Shown here: positions 48,519 to 63,216 of the stretch, one piece after another
How positions within the stretch are numbered: position 1 is the stretch's first letter
How the letters are laid out: the number at the start of each line of letters is the position of its first letter
Assembly: GCA_905182985.1 (NCBI GenBank)
Contig: CAJJDN010000031.1
Location: forward strand, 94,508 to 158,507
Source of the DNA: Paramecium sonneborni
Taxonomy: Eukaryota > Ciliophora > Oligohymenophorea > Peniculida > Parameciidae
DNA: 64,000 bases
Direction of reading: 5' to 3'
Notes under the pieces: model-generated
Database searches by the model: none
Seen by the model: the letters and a program-made list of their open reading frames with translations, nothing else
What the model was told of the DNA's origin: nothing
Position numbers and translations under genes: made by a program

Positions 48519-49046
48519 ATTAAATTAAAATTATTATAAATCAATTCTTCCCATTCGAAAATTAGCTATTTTCAAATTTCAAATCACTCATTCCAAATTA
48601 CTTTATAATTTCATCATTGTTGCTATTCAACCAATAAATTATAGTTATATTTTCCAGTTAATTAAGATATTTTTTTTTAACAATTCATTAATAAATAAAA
48701 TAAAATGATATACAATTAGAATTTACAATTTCACACTTTTTTGTTGAATAAAATATAAAATATCATTCTTAAGAATTTCAATAATTTTTATTTTGGAATA
48801 TCTAGAATTAAATTATTCTAATAAATCTTTACAAATATTATTAATTATTTAGATATAACATTAAATAGATTTAATATTTGAAGCTAACATCAAAATAATA
48901 TCTTAAATTAAGCTTAAATTAAGGAAAAGAAATATTTTAATAAATAGAAGTCTTCTATTGAATTGAACTTGTATGTATCTATTATTTTAAAGATACATTA
49001 TTTAATTAATTACACATTAGTCAATAAATTTTTTTAATTTTATTTT
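48519..49046. other. Divergent intergenic region
   Basis: 528 bp between the start of the minus-strand histidine kinase and the ATG of the plus-strand deaminase gene; it should contain both promoters. No specific element recognised. Confidence 0.5.
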
Positions 49047-50216
49047 ATGAATAATTACTTGAGTGTTTTAAAATAAATAACTCATGAAAAATATCAATAA
49101 CTCATTTAAAAGGAAAATGTTAATTAAAATGCTGTTTTAGCTTCTATATCATTAGTTTAAAATGAGTAAGATATAATTTTGTGTTCTTTGGGAACAGGAT
49201 CAAAAGCTGTAGGATTAAATCATATGAATGAATAAAATCATTGTTTACATTCTTGCCATGCTGAAGTAATTGCTAAAAGGGGATTTTAATTATGGTTATA
49301 TGAAATATTCTCAAACCCTGATGAAATTGATAGATATTTTGAAAAACAAGAAAAAAAATATTAATTAAAAAAAGAATATAAAGTTTGCTTTTATGTTACT
49401 TAACCACCTTGTGGCTAAGCTTAATTATTTCCAGAATCACAAATATATGGATTGAGTGCTGCAAGACCTTTTTCAGAATTTTAAAAAGAAACTGAAAATA
49501 TTCCAAATTGTGATCCCAAAAGATTAAGAAGCACCCCTGCAAATTCTAAAACACCTATTTAATAAAAAAATCCAAGTTTTTGTTGTACAGATAAACTTAT
49601 GATATGGAATGTAGTTGGAATTTAAGGGGCTTTGCTTAATAAATATATTAATCCTATTTATATAGATAATTTAATCATAGAGTTTAGGGAAAAGTTTAGT
49701 TTAAAATAAGTATTTGATGTTAGAAAAAGATCTGGAAAAAGTAAAAATGATGTTTTAAAAATAAATAATAAATCAATTAGCAAATCATTTCGAATTCAAA
49801 AACCAAAACTAATTTATACAAAAAAGAATTTATTTCCCTATAGTCCCTATCATCCGAAAAATGATGAATTAAATAAAAGAATAAATAGAGATATAAACTA
49901 ATAAAGCCTTTAATCATTTAGTTATTTGTATGTGAATTCTTTTGGAACAGAAAAAATTAATTCAATAAATGGTTTAAAGTGGGGAATTACCAAAAAAGAT
50001 ATATAAAAATTGTAATTTTTACCAAAAATAACAAAATATCATTTGTTTTAAAAATTCAAAGAATTATATGGATCTCTTGAGTCTAAACACCTTTAATGTA
50101 ATTATAGAGATGCAAAAAATAGTAACATTAAATACCTTTGCTTAAAAATGAATATAAAAAAATGTTTTTAAGAATGGAGTTTAGATAAGACATAATTTGA
50201 GCAATTTTAATTATGA
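49047..50216 (+). CDS. tRNA-specific adenosine deaminase 1-like (ADAT1/ADAR family)
   Basis: Single exon, 389 residues. Deaminase zinc site: H71 and catalytic E73 in SCHAEVIAKRGFQLWLY, first cysteine in VTQPPCGQAQL (C122) and second in PSFCCTDKLMIWNVVGIQGALLNKYINPIYID (C179/C180), the order and spacing of the A_deamin domain. Upstream ILCSLGTGSKAVG matches the family start. ADAT1 converts A37 to inosine in tRNA-Ala; the lack of double-stranded-RNA-binding domains argues against an ADAR. The C-terminal FQKFKELYGSL segment is also typical of the domain. The middle (about 230-290) is a basic insertion. Convergent with the next minus-strand gene, 116 bp away. Confidence 0.88.
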
Positions 50217-50332
50217 AAAGACTTTTAATTAGTTTTATACATTCTTTTGTAATTTTTATATTTTATTTGAATCTTAAAATCTTAAATAAAGAAGGATACA
50301 AAATTAATTAAAAGAATAATTTCCTTATATAA

Positions 50333-51022
50333 TCATAAATTATTAACAAAAGGTCTTAATGTATGTAATTTTTTGAGATTCTTTTATCTCAGTATTTCCT
50401 TACGATAAATTTTAAATTCTGCAGCAATATTTGTGTTACTTTAAAAAGATAGTTGATAAGCTATATCACAATAATCATCTATAAATTATTTTTATTTAGT
50501 ATTCTTTTATGATATTTTATTTTAAATTTTTTTTGCAATTTGATATGCTTATATTTATGTTGGATCAGAAATTTCTTATAAAACACTTTGTAACTCATTG
50601 GGAAGTCGTGACTCTTTAATCTTTTTAGCATAAAAGTTTAACATTACAATATTCTTAAATAATTCTCTTGAATTTTTATCAATAATATTAAACTCATATA
50701 ATTTCTCCTAATTATTTTGTATTTGATGATCAATCATTACATTAATAATATGTTTTTATTGAGAAATAATTTTTAAATATTCCTTGTTTAATAATCTCAT
50801 TTCAAACACTTGCTATACTTATAAGTATGGAATGACGAATTTAATCACTTTTTTAAATTTATTTGATTCTTTTAAGACGAAATATTGATTTTATGATTAA
50901 ATTAATTTAAGTGTCTCTTATTATTGGTAAAATTCCAACCAAAGTTATTCAAGGTTTTCTGAGAGAGCAATAGATTTTTGCTTTAAAATTTATAAGTCTT
51001 AATTCACCTGAGAACCTTCCAT
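50333..51022 (-). CDS. Coiled-coil protein of unknown function
   Basis: Single exon, 229 residues; ATG at 51020-51022, TGA at 50333-50335. Nearly all helical: LENLEQLWLEFYQQQETLKL, QVQQVFEMRLLNKEYLKIIS, ending in KNLKKLHTLRPFVNNL. Hydrophilic, no signal or membrane segment, no known domain recognised. No intron is needed. Confidence 0.65.
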
Positions 51023-51059
51023 CAATAAATTTATTCTTTAAATAAAATATATTGTAAAT

Positions 51060-52270
51060 ATTTAACTTTATAATTATTATCTAATTGAGAATAATTGATA
51101 TTTTTAGAAATGATGAAAGTTCAATTTTTAATAATGTAATTTAAATCAGAACTAATTATATATCTAAAAATTATACTAGGAAAAATAAAAGTTTCTAAAT
51201 TTCTCAAATTCAGATCAGGTTGTTATTATTTACTCTATATAAGAAACCTTTTTTTTAAGAAGTGTATTATTTTCTTTTAATATTTGATTTAAGATTTGTT
51301 TCTTATTATCATATTTTTAATATCTTTACTAATTTATTAAAGATAATATACATCAGTGTCGCTGATTAACATTATCCATCTCTTTTCAATTGATAAAAAT
51401 TAATATTTTTAAGTTAGCTATTTCAGTAATCTACATTTACTTTTGATTTCAAATTTGAAATAAGATTATTCATATCTTAATAAATTATATGATTATAATA
51501 ATCAGTTTATTTAGCTTGGAAAGTTTTAGATAAAGTGTCTAAATAAATTGCCACTTCTTATATATGTAAATATTAAAAATTTTTTCAGTATATTATGAAC
51601 ATTTTTAATTGAATTAATGTACTAAAATATTGTATTTCTGATGTTTGAAATTAAAAAATCTTTATTTCAAATATCTAATATTATTTCATCAAAAAAATGT
51701 ATTTCATTTTTTCAAGCATATATTTAAAAGAGGAACAGATATATAATCACTTGAATTGAATTTTAGTTAATATTTTCTAAAGCAGATTTAATAGGTTGTA
51801 TAATGTATAGTTTTAACTTTATGTATTTATGAATCTTAATTGGTTCTGTTTGAAAATATAAGAATACTATCAAGGTTTTAATCTGATAAAAAAGGAAAAG
51901 CTTTTTCCATTAGTTTATGCTTATACAATTTTTGAATTAGGTAAAATTAATAATTTTAATATTTTTCTTTTATATATTTGATAATCTAAAATTCTAGAAA
52001 ATTTATAAAATAAATATTTACTACTCCCTTAAATATTCTTATTTAAATACTTATTTTAATTAGCAGTATCATAGTCTGCAAAAATAAAATATAAAGTATT
52101 ATTTTAAATTAAACGAGGCATCATAAATTGTTAAGCCAAATCAATTTAATTTGATGGTCTCAATTAGAATGATTTAGAAAATATCAATAATAAATAACTT
52201 AAAATTTCACGCACATAAATTTTAAGTCATAAACTAATAAAAAAATTCAATCGTTATACTAACACCAAGA
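51060..52270 (-). pseudogene. Broken or unresolved minus-strand coding region
   Basis: Protein-like segments on the minus strand in shifting frames: about 52260-51875 (IDLAQQFMMPRLIQNNTLYF ... TNGKSFSFFIRLKP) and about 51880-51690 (ILIFSNRTNQDSQIHK ... DYISVPLLNICLKK), with TGA codons between and after and no start codon in frame. The 'MPRLIQ' phrase recalls segments following PAS-like domains in large ciliate membrane proteins, but that is a weak inference. It may be a decayed gene, or a gene whose introns I could not place. Confidence 0.4.
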
Positions 52271-52775
52271 TCATTCTACCTTTAAATTTCCTTATATAAA
52301 TCCTCATCTTTTCCATTTTCGCAATAATTACAATTACATTGTACAGTACATGTTTTTTATCTGATTTAACATTCATAGTATCTTTTTAAGATTACTCATA
52401 TAATAATAATTAAATATTATGTGTTTAGTATCAATTATTAAAGAAAGCTTAATTTCTTTTCTTATTTATAATTTCATTAAAAATCATCATTTATTCGTAT
52501 AAATATCGAATTATTTCAAATTATCATTAATATTGTAATGAGATAATTTAGCTGTTTAAAATAGTAATGATAATATATAGGTTTTTAATTATAATTACTC
52601 TGTCTAAATCAATAAGTTATGTTAAATATTGATTTTGGTATATAATTTTTAAATAAATGGATTTAAAGAGTATTGGTTTTTGATTAGGAAACGTTTGTAT
52701 TTAATAAAAATTAAATGTTAGTAATAAATAGATGTTAATAAAATTTTGAATTCAATATTAAATTTCTAACTAGAA
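52271..52775. other. Intergenic, nothing recognised
   Basis: About 500 bp of AT-rich DNA between the broken minus-strand segment and the NEK-type kinase gene; probably contains the kinase promoter. Confidence 0.45.
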
Positions 52776-54161
52776 ATGAATGAGGTATCTGTTGCTGATT
52801 TTGAAATTTTAAGAAAGTTAGGATAAGGATCTTATTCGTCAGTTTATAAAGTAAGAAGAAAATCTGATGGATAAGAATATGCAATGAAAAAAGTTGAGAT
52901 GACAGGATTATCAATAAAAGAAAAATAAAATGCTTTAAATGAAGTAAGAATTTTAGCTAGTTTATCAAATTTTCATATAGTTGGATATAGAGAGGCATTT
53001 ATAAAAGGAGAAACATTATTTTTGATTTTGGAATTTGCTGGAGGTGGTGATTTGTAATAAAAAATAGAGTATACAAAAAAGAAAGGTATAGGATTTTATT
53101 TTGATGAATAATTGATATGGAATTATTTAATAGAAATGTTATTAGGATTAAATGAATTGCATAATAATGGTATTTATCATAGAGATATAAAATGTGCAAA
53201 TGTATTTTTAACTTAAGATCATAAACATATAAAATTAGGTGATTTAAATGTAGCAAAGATAGTTAAACCAAACTAGCTTGCAAATACAAAAGCAGGAACC
53301 CCATATTATGCAAGTCCTGAAGTTTGGAAAGATGAACCTTACGATTAGAAATGTGATATATGGTCATTAGGTTGTGTGATTTATGAAATGGCTTAATTAT
53401 AGACACCATTTTTAGCAAATGATTTGTATCATTTATAAAAGAAAGTTTAAAGAGGAATTTATGAACCATTAAATTAAAGATATAGTAAAGAATTAAGTTA
53501 TTTGATTTCAAGATGCTTATAAGTATCTCCTAAAACTAGAGCATCTTGTGAAGATTTATTAAATCTTGATGAAATTAAAAAAAGATAACTGTATAATGAT
53601 TCTGGTTCATTATTAACTAATGGATCAAAATTATTAGGAACTATATATTTACCTAGAAATTATAAAGATATAACATTACCAAGACCAAGATATTAAACAG
53701 ATAATAGTGATGCTAGTTTAACTCTAAATAAACGTCCTAGTTCTCGTATTTAAAGGACTAAATCAAATAATATTTCGAATGATTCTGATAGTCCTTCATT
53801 CAAGAAAATTAAAATAAAGAATAAATTATCTAATAATCTTAATTTATAATCTTTATAGAGAAGTATCTCTTAAAATAATAGTTAACTTAAAGAAAATATT
53901 CCAAATAGTAGTAATATTTATTAACTACAACCTCTACATCATTAACATCATCCTAGTCATCAAGGTTATTAAAGTAATAATACTGGATAATGTAGTCCAA
54001 GATTAAGGAAATAATTATCATCACCTTAATAATAAAAATAAAAACTACATTAAATTTTATAATAAGATTTTTATTTACCAAGATTAGAGTAGAAATAATT
54101 GAACAAACATTAAAAAATAAACTCAAAATGTTTTATTTCAGATATAAGGAAATTATTATGA
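52776..54161 (+). CDS. NIMA-related (NEK) serine/threonine kinase
   Basis: Single exon, 461 residues. Kinase domain at the N terminus: LGQGSYSSVYKVRRKSDGQ glycine loop, YAMKKVEM lysine, catalytic loop YHRDIKCANVFL, GDLNVAKI (DLN in place of DFG), AGTPYYASPEVW activation segment and DIWSLGCVIYEM. HRDIK..N with DLNVAK and YYASPE is characteristic of NEKs, in ciliates greatly expanded and tied to cilia and basal bodies. The C-terminal ~190 residues are S/N/Q/K-rich with no coiled coil or RCC1 repeat. Fully intact. It is followed 55 bp later by the DEAD-box gene. Confidence 0.92.
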
Positions 54162-54216
54162 GTTAGTATATAAATTAATATATAGCAATTTTTAGTTTAT
54201 TTTATTATTAATATAA

Positions 54217-58026
<3,810 letters not shown>

Positions 58027-58089
58027 GCATCTTTATTAGAATTATAATAATTTATTTTTGTGCCAAGTTTATATTAATTCTAACGTATT

Positions 58090-58566
58090 ATGAGCCGTCT
58101 TTATACACTAGAAGATGAATAGTTAGATTATGGCTTAGATTATGAAAGTGTCTTAGTAGTTAAAGAGTATGATTAAAAAAGAAAAGAGTAAGGAAATGAA
58201 AAAGATCTACAATAATTTTTAAGTCTTCAATTTTATAGCAGACATCAATAATAATAAAAATCAACAGCCAATTTAAAAAGCATATAAAGATTAATAACAG
58301 AGCAAAAGGAGAACAATAAAAAGTAAAAAGAGAATAAGCCTATTAATTACAAAATAAAGACTCCATCTTTAAAACCATATTAAAGTTCAATTGTTACTCC
58401 TAAATGTTTAACAAAAACACCTTCACTTGCAAAAACATTAAAATCAACAATTACTATTACACCGTTAAATTTTAAGGATTCCTTATAGAAAATTAAATAG
58501 TTAGTTTCTAAATAACAGCAAAAACATTAGTTAGACTTTAGCAAATTTAAAAAGTCAATATATTGA
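58090..58566 (+). CDS. Small basic protein of unknown function
   Basis: 158 residues, single exon; ATG at 58090, TGA 58564-58566, 63 bp after the helicase stop. Acidic start (MSRLYTLEDEQLDYGLDYES), K/Q-rich middle, and T/P/S-rich repeats of a TPSL(A)KTLK kind (IKTPSLKPYQSS, KTPSLAKTLKS) that look like phosphorylation or microtubule-binding sites. No known domain recognised. Confidence 0.6.
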
Positions 58567-58943
58567 TTTAATAATTTGTATTCTGATTCTTGATATTAGT
58601 TTTATAAGTAAATATTTGATTCTAAACAATAAATTGATCTTCTTTGTTTAGAATAAGTATAAATAAATAAAAATTGTAATAGATTGATATTAATATTATT
58701 TATTATAAATATTGTATTAAGCATATGTAAATAATATCTATTATTTAAGATAGAAATAATTCTAATTGAAAAGTTCTAGATTTTTTTTTAAATCATCTAT
58801 AAATTTGTATCAAATTACCTTTCAGAGTAATTATAGGAATTGTAAGTAAAAAAATGTAAATTTTTAGGTAATAACAAAAATAAATTATAAATTTAATGTA
58901 AAACAATGTTCGACAATCTTCAAAGAGTAGATTATTACTAACT
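58567..58943. other. Intergenic, nothing recognised
   Basis: AT-rich gap of 377 bp, including a possible alternative first exon for the next gene (ATG at 58906). Confidence 0.45.
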
Positions 58944-59630
58944 ATGATTGATAATTATTAGAAATCTCCTGATGAAGAAGCCCTACTTGAAGCTTCAAAA
59001 AATAGTTCAGTTGCTTAAATTGAAAAGAGGTTCAAAAAAAGCTAAGTGAATCTCACATATGCTTTTCCTAGAAAAGATGAAAATAATTAAAAGTTTAACT
59101 CAGAATCCCCAATTGCTAAGTAATTCTCACCTAAGGAATAAACTTAATAGAAAGACAACTTCAAAGATCTATTGAAAAAAATTTATCTCTCTAATTTAAA
59201 GAAAAATTCAAGAAAAACATAAATTAATCCAGAATTTATCAAGTAATAATATTCAATACTGCAGCAATCTCATCGTAAATCATTTTAGACTGCAAATAAA
59301 TCTAAATTATAACATTCCTTAAGTTAAAATAGACTTTTAACGGACGTTGGTTAAAAATAAAGCTATTCCAGGGGATAATCCCCAGATAATAAATTGTTCT
59401 ACTCTAATCGTCCAGTTGGAACTCAACTTTATAAGTTTATAAATTAAAATGTCAAAGAAAAATAAAGATCGTAATAAAATTTCAATTCATAAAACTCTTG
59501 TAGAAGCTTTGAATTAAGATATTAATTTAATAAATCCCCTTATTCCTTACTTTAAAATAAAAGCTTTGATTTAATTAAATAGCTTACATAATTTTCAAGT
59601 CTATAAAAAGTAAAATCTAAAAATAATTGA
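58944..59630 (+). CDS. Small disordered basic protein of unknown function
   Basis: 228 residues from the ATG at 58944 to TGA 59628-59630. S/K/Q/N-rich, few hydrophobic runs (FKDLLKKIYLSNLKKNSRKT, LLTDVGQKQSYSRGQSPDNK); no domain recognised. An alternative start uses ATG 58906 and a 35-nt intron (58927-58961) giving MFDNLQRKSPDEEA in place of MIDNYQKSPDEEA; both are plausible. Confidence 0.6.
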
Positions 59631-59674
59631 TATTGCTTCAAATTATTAGTTTATAATTCAAATAAATATAAATG

Positions 59675-60490
59675 TCATTTTTTTAAATAACAACAAACCC
59701 TTCTCCACATCTTTTCGTTTAAGAAGATTTTTCTTATTTGCTAAACTTATTCAATTTGTGTATTCTATACTTTTGGTTCCTAAATTTTAGAATTTGCTAT
59801 TATTATTTTATTTCCTCCTTTTATAATATTCTCCTAAAACAATAATATTATACTCAAATCTAAGTTCAAAAGCTAAAAAGATTATTTAAATTGCTAAATC
59901 TTTTGTAGAATTTAGAAATTCATTTTTAATAAACACTTTTCTTATTAAATGAATATTTTCATACAATCATATTTTCCTTCGATAATTCATTTTAATTTTT
60001 ATTTACTTAGACTGCTTTTCAATTATCCTCCCTAATTATCTAAATATCTAATAATATTTGTTATCTATTCAAAATATTCATTTAAATATATTATAATAAA
60101 ACAGCTGATGTTGAATAAATCATTGCATGTGATTTTCTTTGATATCTTTAAGTAATATTATATTTCTTGGTTGTTATACATTCCTAGATGAAACTTCTCA
60201 AATTGTTTGATTAAAAAATTGATTAAGAGATTATGACTTTTTCAGATCTAACTAATCTGCTAATGTAAATATTATCATTTTCAAAAAATATATTCGTTGC
60301 TTTTCATCTTAATAAATGTAATCCAAATCCTTCAAGAAATGCTAAATTTAAAATAATTGCTAGTAATTGTAACTACTAATAACTTGTTCCTAATTTTATT
60401 ATCTAACAATTATGTTTTATAAAACTTTAATAAAATTTTCTTTTTCATTATAATCAATTTCAAAATATTATACAATATATGGAAGGTTTA
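59675..60490 (-). CDS. Unresolved minus-strand gene, probably several introns
   Basis: Convergent with the previous gene (44 bp between stops). Good protein-like segments occur on the minus strand in different frames: MKKKILLKFYKTQLLDNKIR at the 5' side, a 35-nt intron candidate (GTAGTTAC...TTTAG), then HFLKDLDYIYQDEKQRIYFL, then FHLGMYNNQEIQYYLKISKK, and a C-terminal segment KIFIQQEKCLLKMNFQILQK ... MWRRVCCYLKK ending at TGA 59675-59677. The 5' intron can be placed; the junctions between the later segments cannot. It may be a decayed gene. No domain recognised; leucine/isoleucine-rich helices suggest a folded helical protein. Confidence 0.42.
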
Positions 60491-60635
60491 ATTACATTAC
60501 ATTTTCATACACATTTATTAAATAAACTTATTCTATTTCATCAGTAATACATTTAGCAATAAATTTAATTAACTAGAATATGAATATAAGTTATTCCTTT
60601 AAAAAAATAATATATATTAATATAATCAATTTTTG

Positions 60636-61547
60636 ATGAACAAATAATAATAATAATCTAAGTCTCTTTCTAGTCGTAAACCTTAAGACAATGCTAAATC
60701 AGTTAAGAAACAAGAGAAACTTACTAAAATACAAGAAGCTTTTAATTTTAATAAAGCATCAAAATATATTGTACTTTTTAATTATGAATGTAGTTTTAAT
60801 CTGGATTTTAAGAGAGAGCCTGGTTAATAAAAAGAGGATATTAGGACAGGATTGATTTTAAAGATTCTGAAATAACTGAATTGAGAAAATATTTTTCATC
60901 ATTAGATGGAGATGGATCAGGTGCTATTGGGATTGAAGAATTAGAAGATCCATTAATTGCTTTAGGTTTAGTTAATTCAAGAGAAGAGGTTGAAAAAATT
61001 ATGAGTGAAGTGGATGAAGATGGAACCAATGAAATTGAATTTAAGGAATTTCTAACTATAATGAGAGGTGTTTAGAAAGGTGGAAATGTAGATCAAGGAG
61101 AAAAAAATCCAATTTATGATTTTTTTAAAAGTAATCTTTTTTCTCATTTTTTTTAGAAATGAGTAATGGACAATTAGAAAAAGGAATGGATAAACATATT
61201 CCATTTAAATTAAATGTAAGTTTGTTTCGAAGAAAATAAATATTAAGTATTAATCAATGAAATTTTTAGATGCAATCACTGGTGATTAAAAAGAAATAAA
61301 AGACAAAGGATAAAAAATTTTATAAGCTTATAAAAGATAGTTACTGAATTATAAATAATAAGATAGAATTAATAGAGGAGAAGATCCAAATGGTAAATAT
61401 TTAAATACATTTTTTTTAGATATATCCTTAGATTAATTTCCAAATAAAGATACTGGTCCAAATCCGAGAAATGGATTTCCTAAACTATAAAGAATTATAT
61501 AACCTGAATAAACAATGGGAAACAATCATAAACACTATGACAAATGA
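60636..61547 (+). CDS. EF-hand calcium-binding protein (centrin/calmodulin-like domain with long tail)
   Basis: Five exons (60636-60770, 60794-61130, 61157-61246, 61270-61392, 61420-61547), introns 23-27 nt, 270 residues. After a basic Q/S-rich N terminus and a coil, two canonical EF-hand loops: DGDGSGAIGIEE and DEDGTNEIEFKE, separated by about 36 residues as in a paired lobe (ELRKYFSSLDGDGSG ... EEVEKIMSEVDEDGTNEIEF). All Ca2+ ligands at positions 1, 3, 5, 12 are present. The C-terminal 130 residues carry helical and P/N-rich sequence with no second EF pair. Likely a cortical or ciliary Ca2+ sensor, inferred from family habits only. Confidence 0.88.
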
Positions 61548-61950
61548 GATTGATTCAGTTAAATCATAGTATTATTAATTATCTTATTTGCCGGTGCTAT
61601 TAATCAAGTTTACTAGTTCTTGTCATTTGATTATTTGTGGGGAAGAAATTTTGAAAAAACAACTTATACTTGTTAGTTTTATCTAAATTTAATTACACAA
61701 AAAAAAATAATTTATGAATTCCTTTTTTGGGTAATTAATATATGTTATTTTAGTAAATAATATTAAACTTAGAATCTCTGTGCCTTTTTATAATAATTTG
61801 AATAACTTGATATTAATAAATATATATGCGGATATTCTAATATAAAATATATTAAAGAAAACTCTTGAAGAATTATTATTTTAAATGCTAAATTAGGTTC
61901 AAGTTTCCGAAATACTTTTAAAAAAATAAATTTATTATTTATTACATATA
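61548..61950. other. Intergenic, nothing recognised
   Basis: About 400 bp AT-rich gap with no supported coding frame. Confidence 0.5.
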
Positions 61951-62835
61951 ATGAACTTTAAATAAAAAAATAATCGGAAAACAAAAGTATAGTTTTACTA
62001 TGAACAAACATAAGAAAGAAGAAGAAAATAAGTCACTAAAAATGTTAAAACTTATTAATTGTTTCAGTCTCCTTAAAAAAGTTCAAGACTAGTTAGGAAA
62101 AATAAATTTGAGATTAGTTCATAAAAATTGGGCAATTCAAGCTGTTGTTGTTCAGAATGTGGAAAAGAATCAGGTTTTAAATAAAGAATATTCAAAATTT
62201 ATACATTTACTGAGACTTAATAAACAAAAAAAGAATAGTAAAAATAGTAATAAATATTGGATCGTTACAGAAATTCTAAATATATTAAAACCTTTAAGAA
62301 ACTAGTTTATTGCTTACTTTTTATAATCAGATATAAATTAGTTTAAAATATAAGATATAGATAAAGATAAAGAATGAAAAAAGCATTTAAAACAAGAATA
62401 GATAATCCAAGGATGACATTTCTTAATGTGTTAGAAATTGCCACAAAGTAATTTCATATAAGTCCTAAATTTAAATCTGCAACTAATTTTGATTATGTCT
62501 TTAGCTAAAATGCTACAGCAGTAAATTCTCCTTAGGATTCAGATGATGATTATAATCATCTTAAGGCAGGAAAATCTTTCGTTAATAAATTTTCTTCAGA
62601 TGAATAATGTATTCATAAGAAATTATCCAAATCTCAATAAAAACTATATTTTATAACTGGAACGAATTCAGTTTTAAATCAATATGTTACAAAGAAATTA
62701 AACCAATCTAATTAAAAATTCAAGAATTAGTAATAATAATAAAAAATATTACCTCCATTACTTTCTAAGCATACTTCTCCAAGATAAAATTAATCTACTT
62801 ATTTACCTAATATAAGGTTTAAATAGATTAATTGA
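61951..62835 (+). CDS. Unknown protein, single exon, Q/N/K-rich
   Basis: 294 residues, ATG 61951, TGA 62833-62835, no intron needed. Strongly basic N terminus (MNFKQKNNRKTKVQFYYEQT), a cysteine cluster (NSSCCCSECGKESG) that could bind metal or be lipidated, then a K/Q-rich region and a S/N/Q C-terminal half (TNFDYVFSQNATAVNSPQDS). No domain recognised. Another frame over 62000-62385 (from the ATG at 62000) also lacks TGA but is cut short and less convincing. Confidence 0.6.
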
Positions 62836-63216
62836 AATTATTATAAACTTAAAATTTTGGTTATTGATTTCATAATTATGTATTAAATTCTAAAAATAAT
62901 CTACGTTAATTGGATGGATCTTTCTAAACTCTTTTTTTCTAATGTATTAAGAAAAAATATGATTTATATTCAAATTAAAAATATTTATTTTTTAAACTTA
63001 TCGAAAAAAAGAAAAAGAATATTCGATTGGATGTTTGAAAGAATAAAAATAAAATATAATGATTTGATGGAAATTTGATTTTATTTATAGAGTATTACAT
63101 TAAGCCCTAATAATAATTAAGTTATTAGTTCTTGGAGACCAAAAATCATTAATGGTAGAGCTGCAAAGTTCAATCGATTAATTTTCGTGAATTTAAATAA
63201 GAATATTTTATCTTTA
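62836..63216. other. Convergent intergenic region, nothing recognised
   Basis: About 380 bp between the stops of the plus-strand unknown gene and the minus-strand kinase. Confidence 0.5.

Noticed and set aside
62000..62388. Plus-strand ORF from the ATG at 62000 (MNKHKKEEENK...)
   Set aside because: The overlapping frame from 61951 is longer (294 residues), open to 62835 and includes a cysteine cluster; both cannot be coding, and the longer one is favoured.
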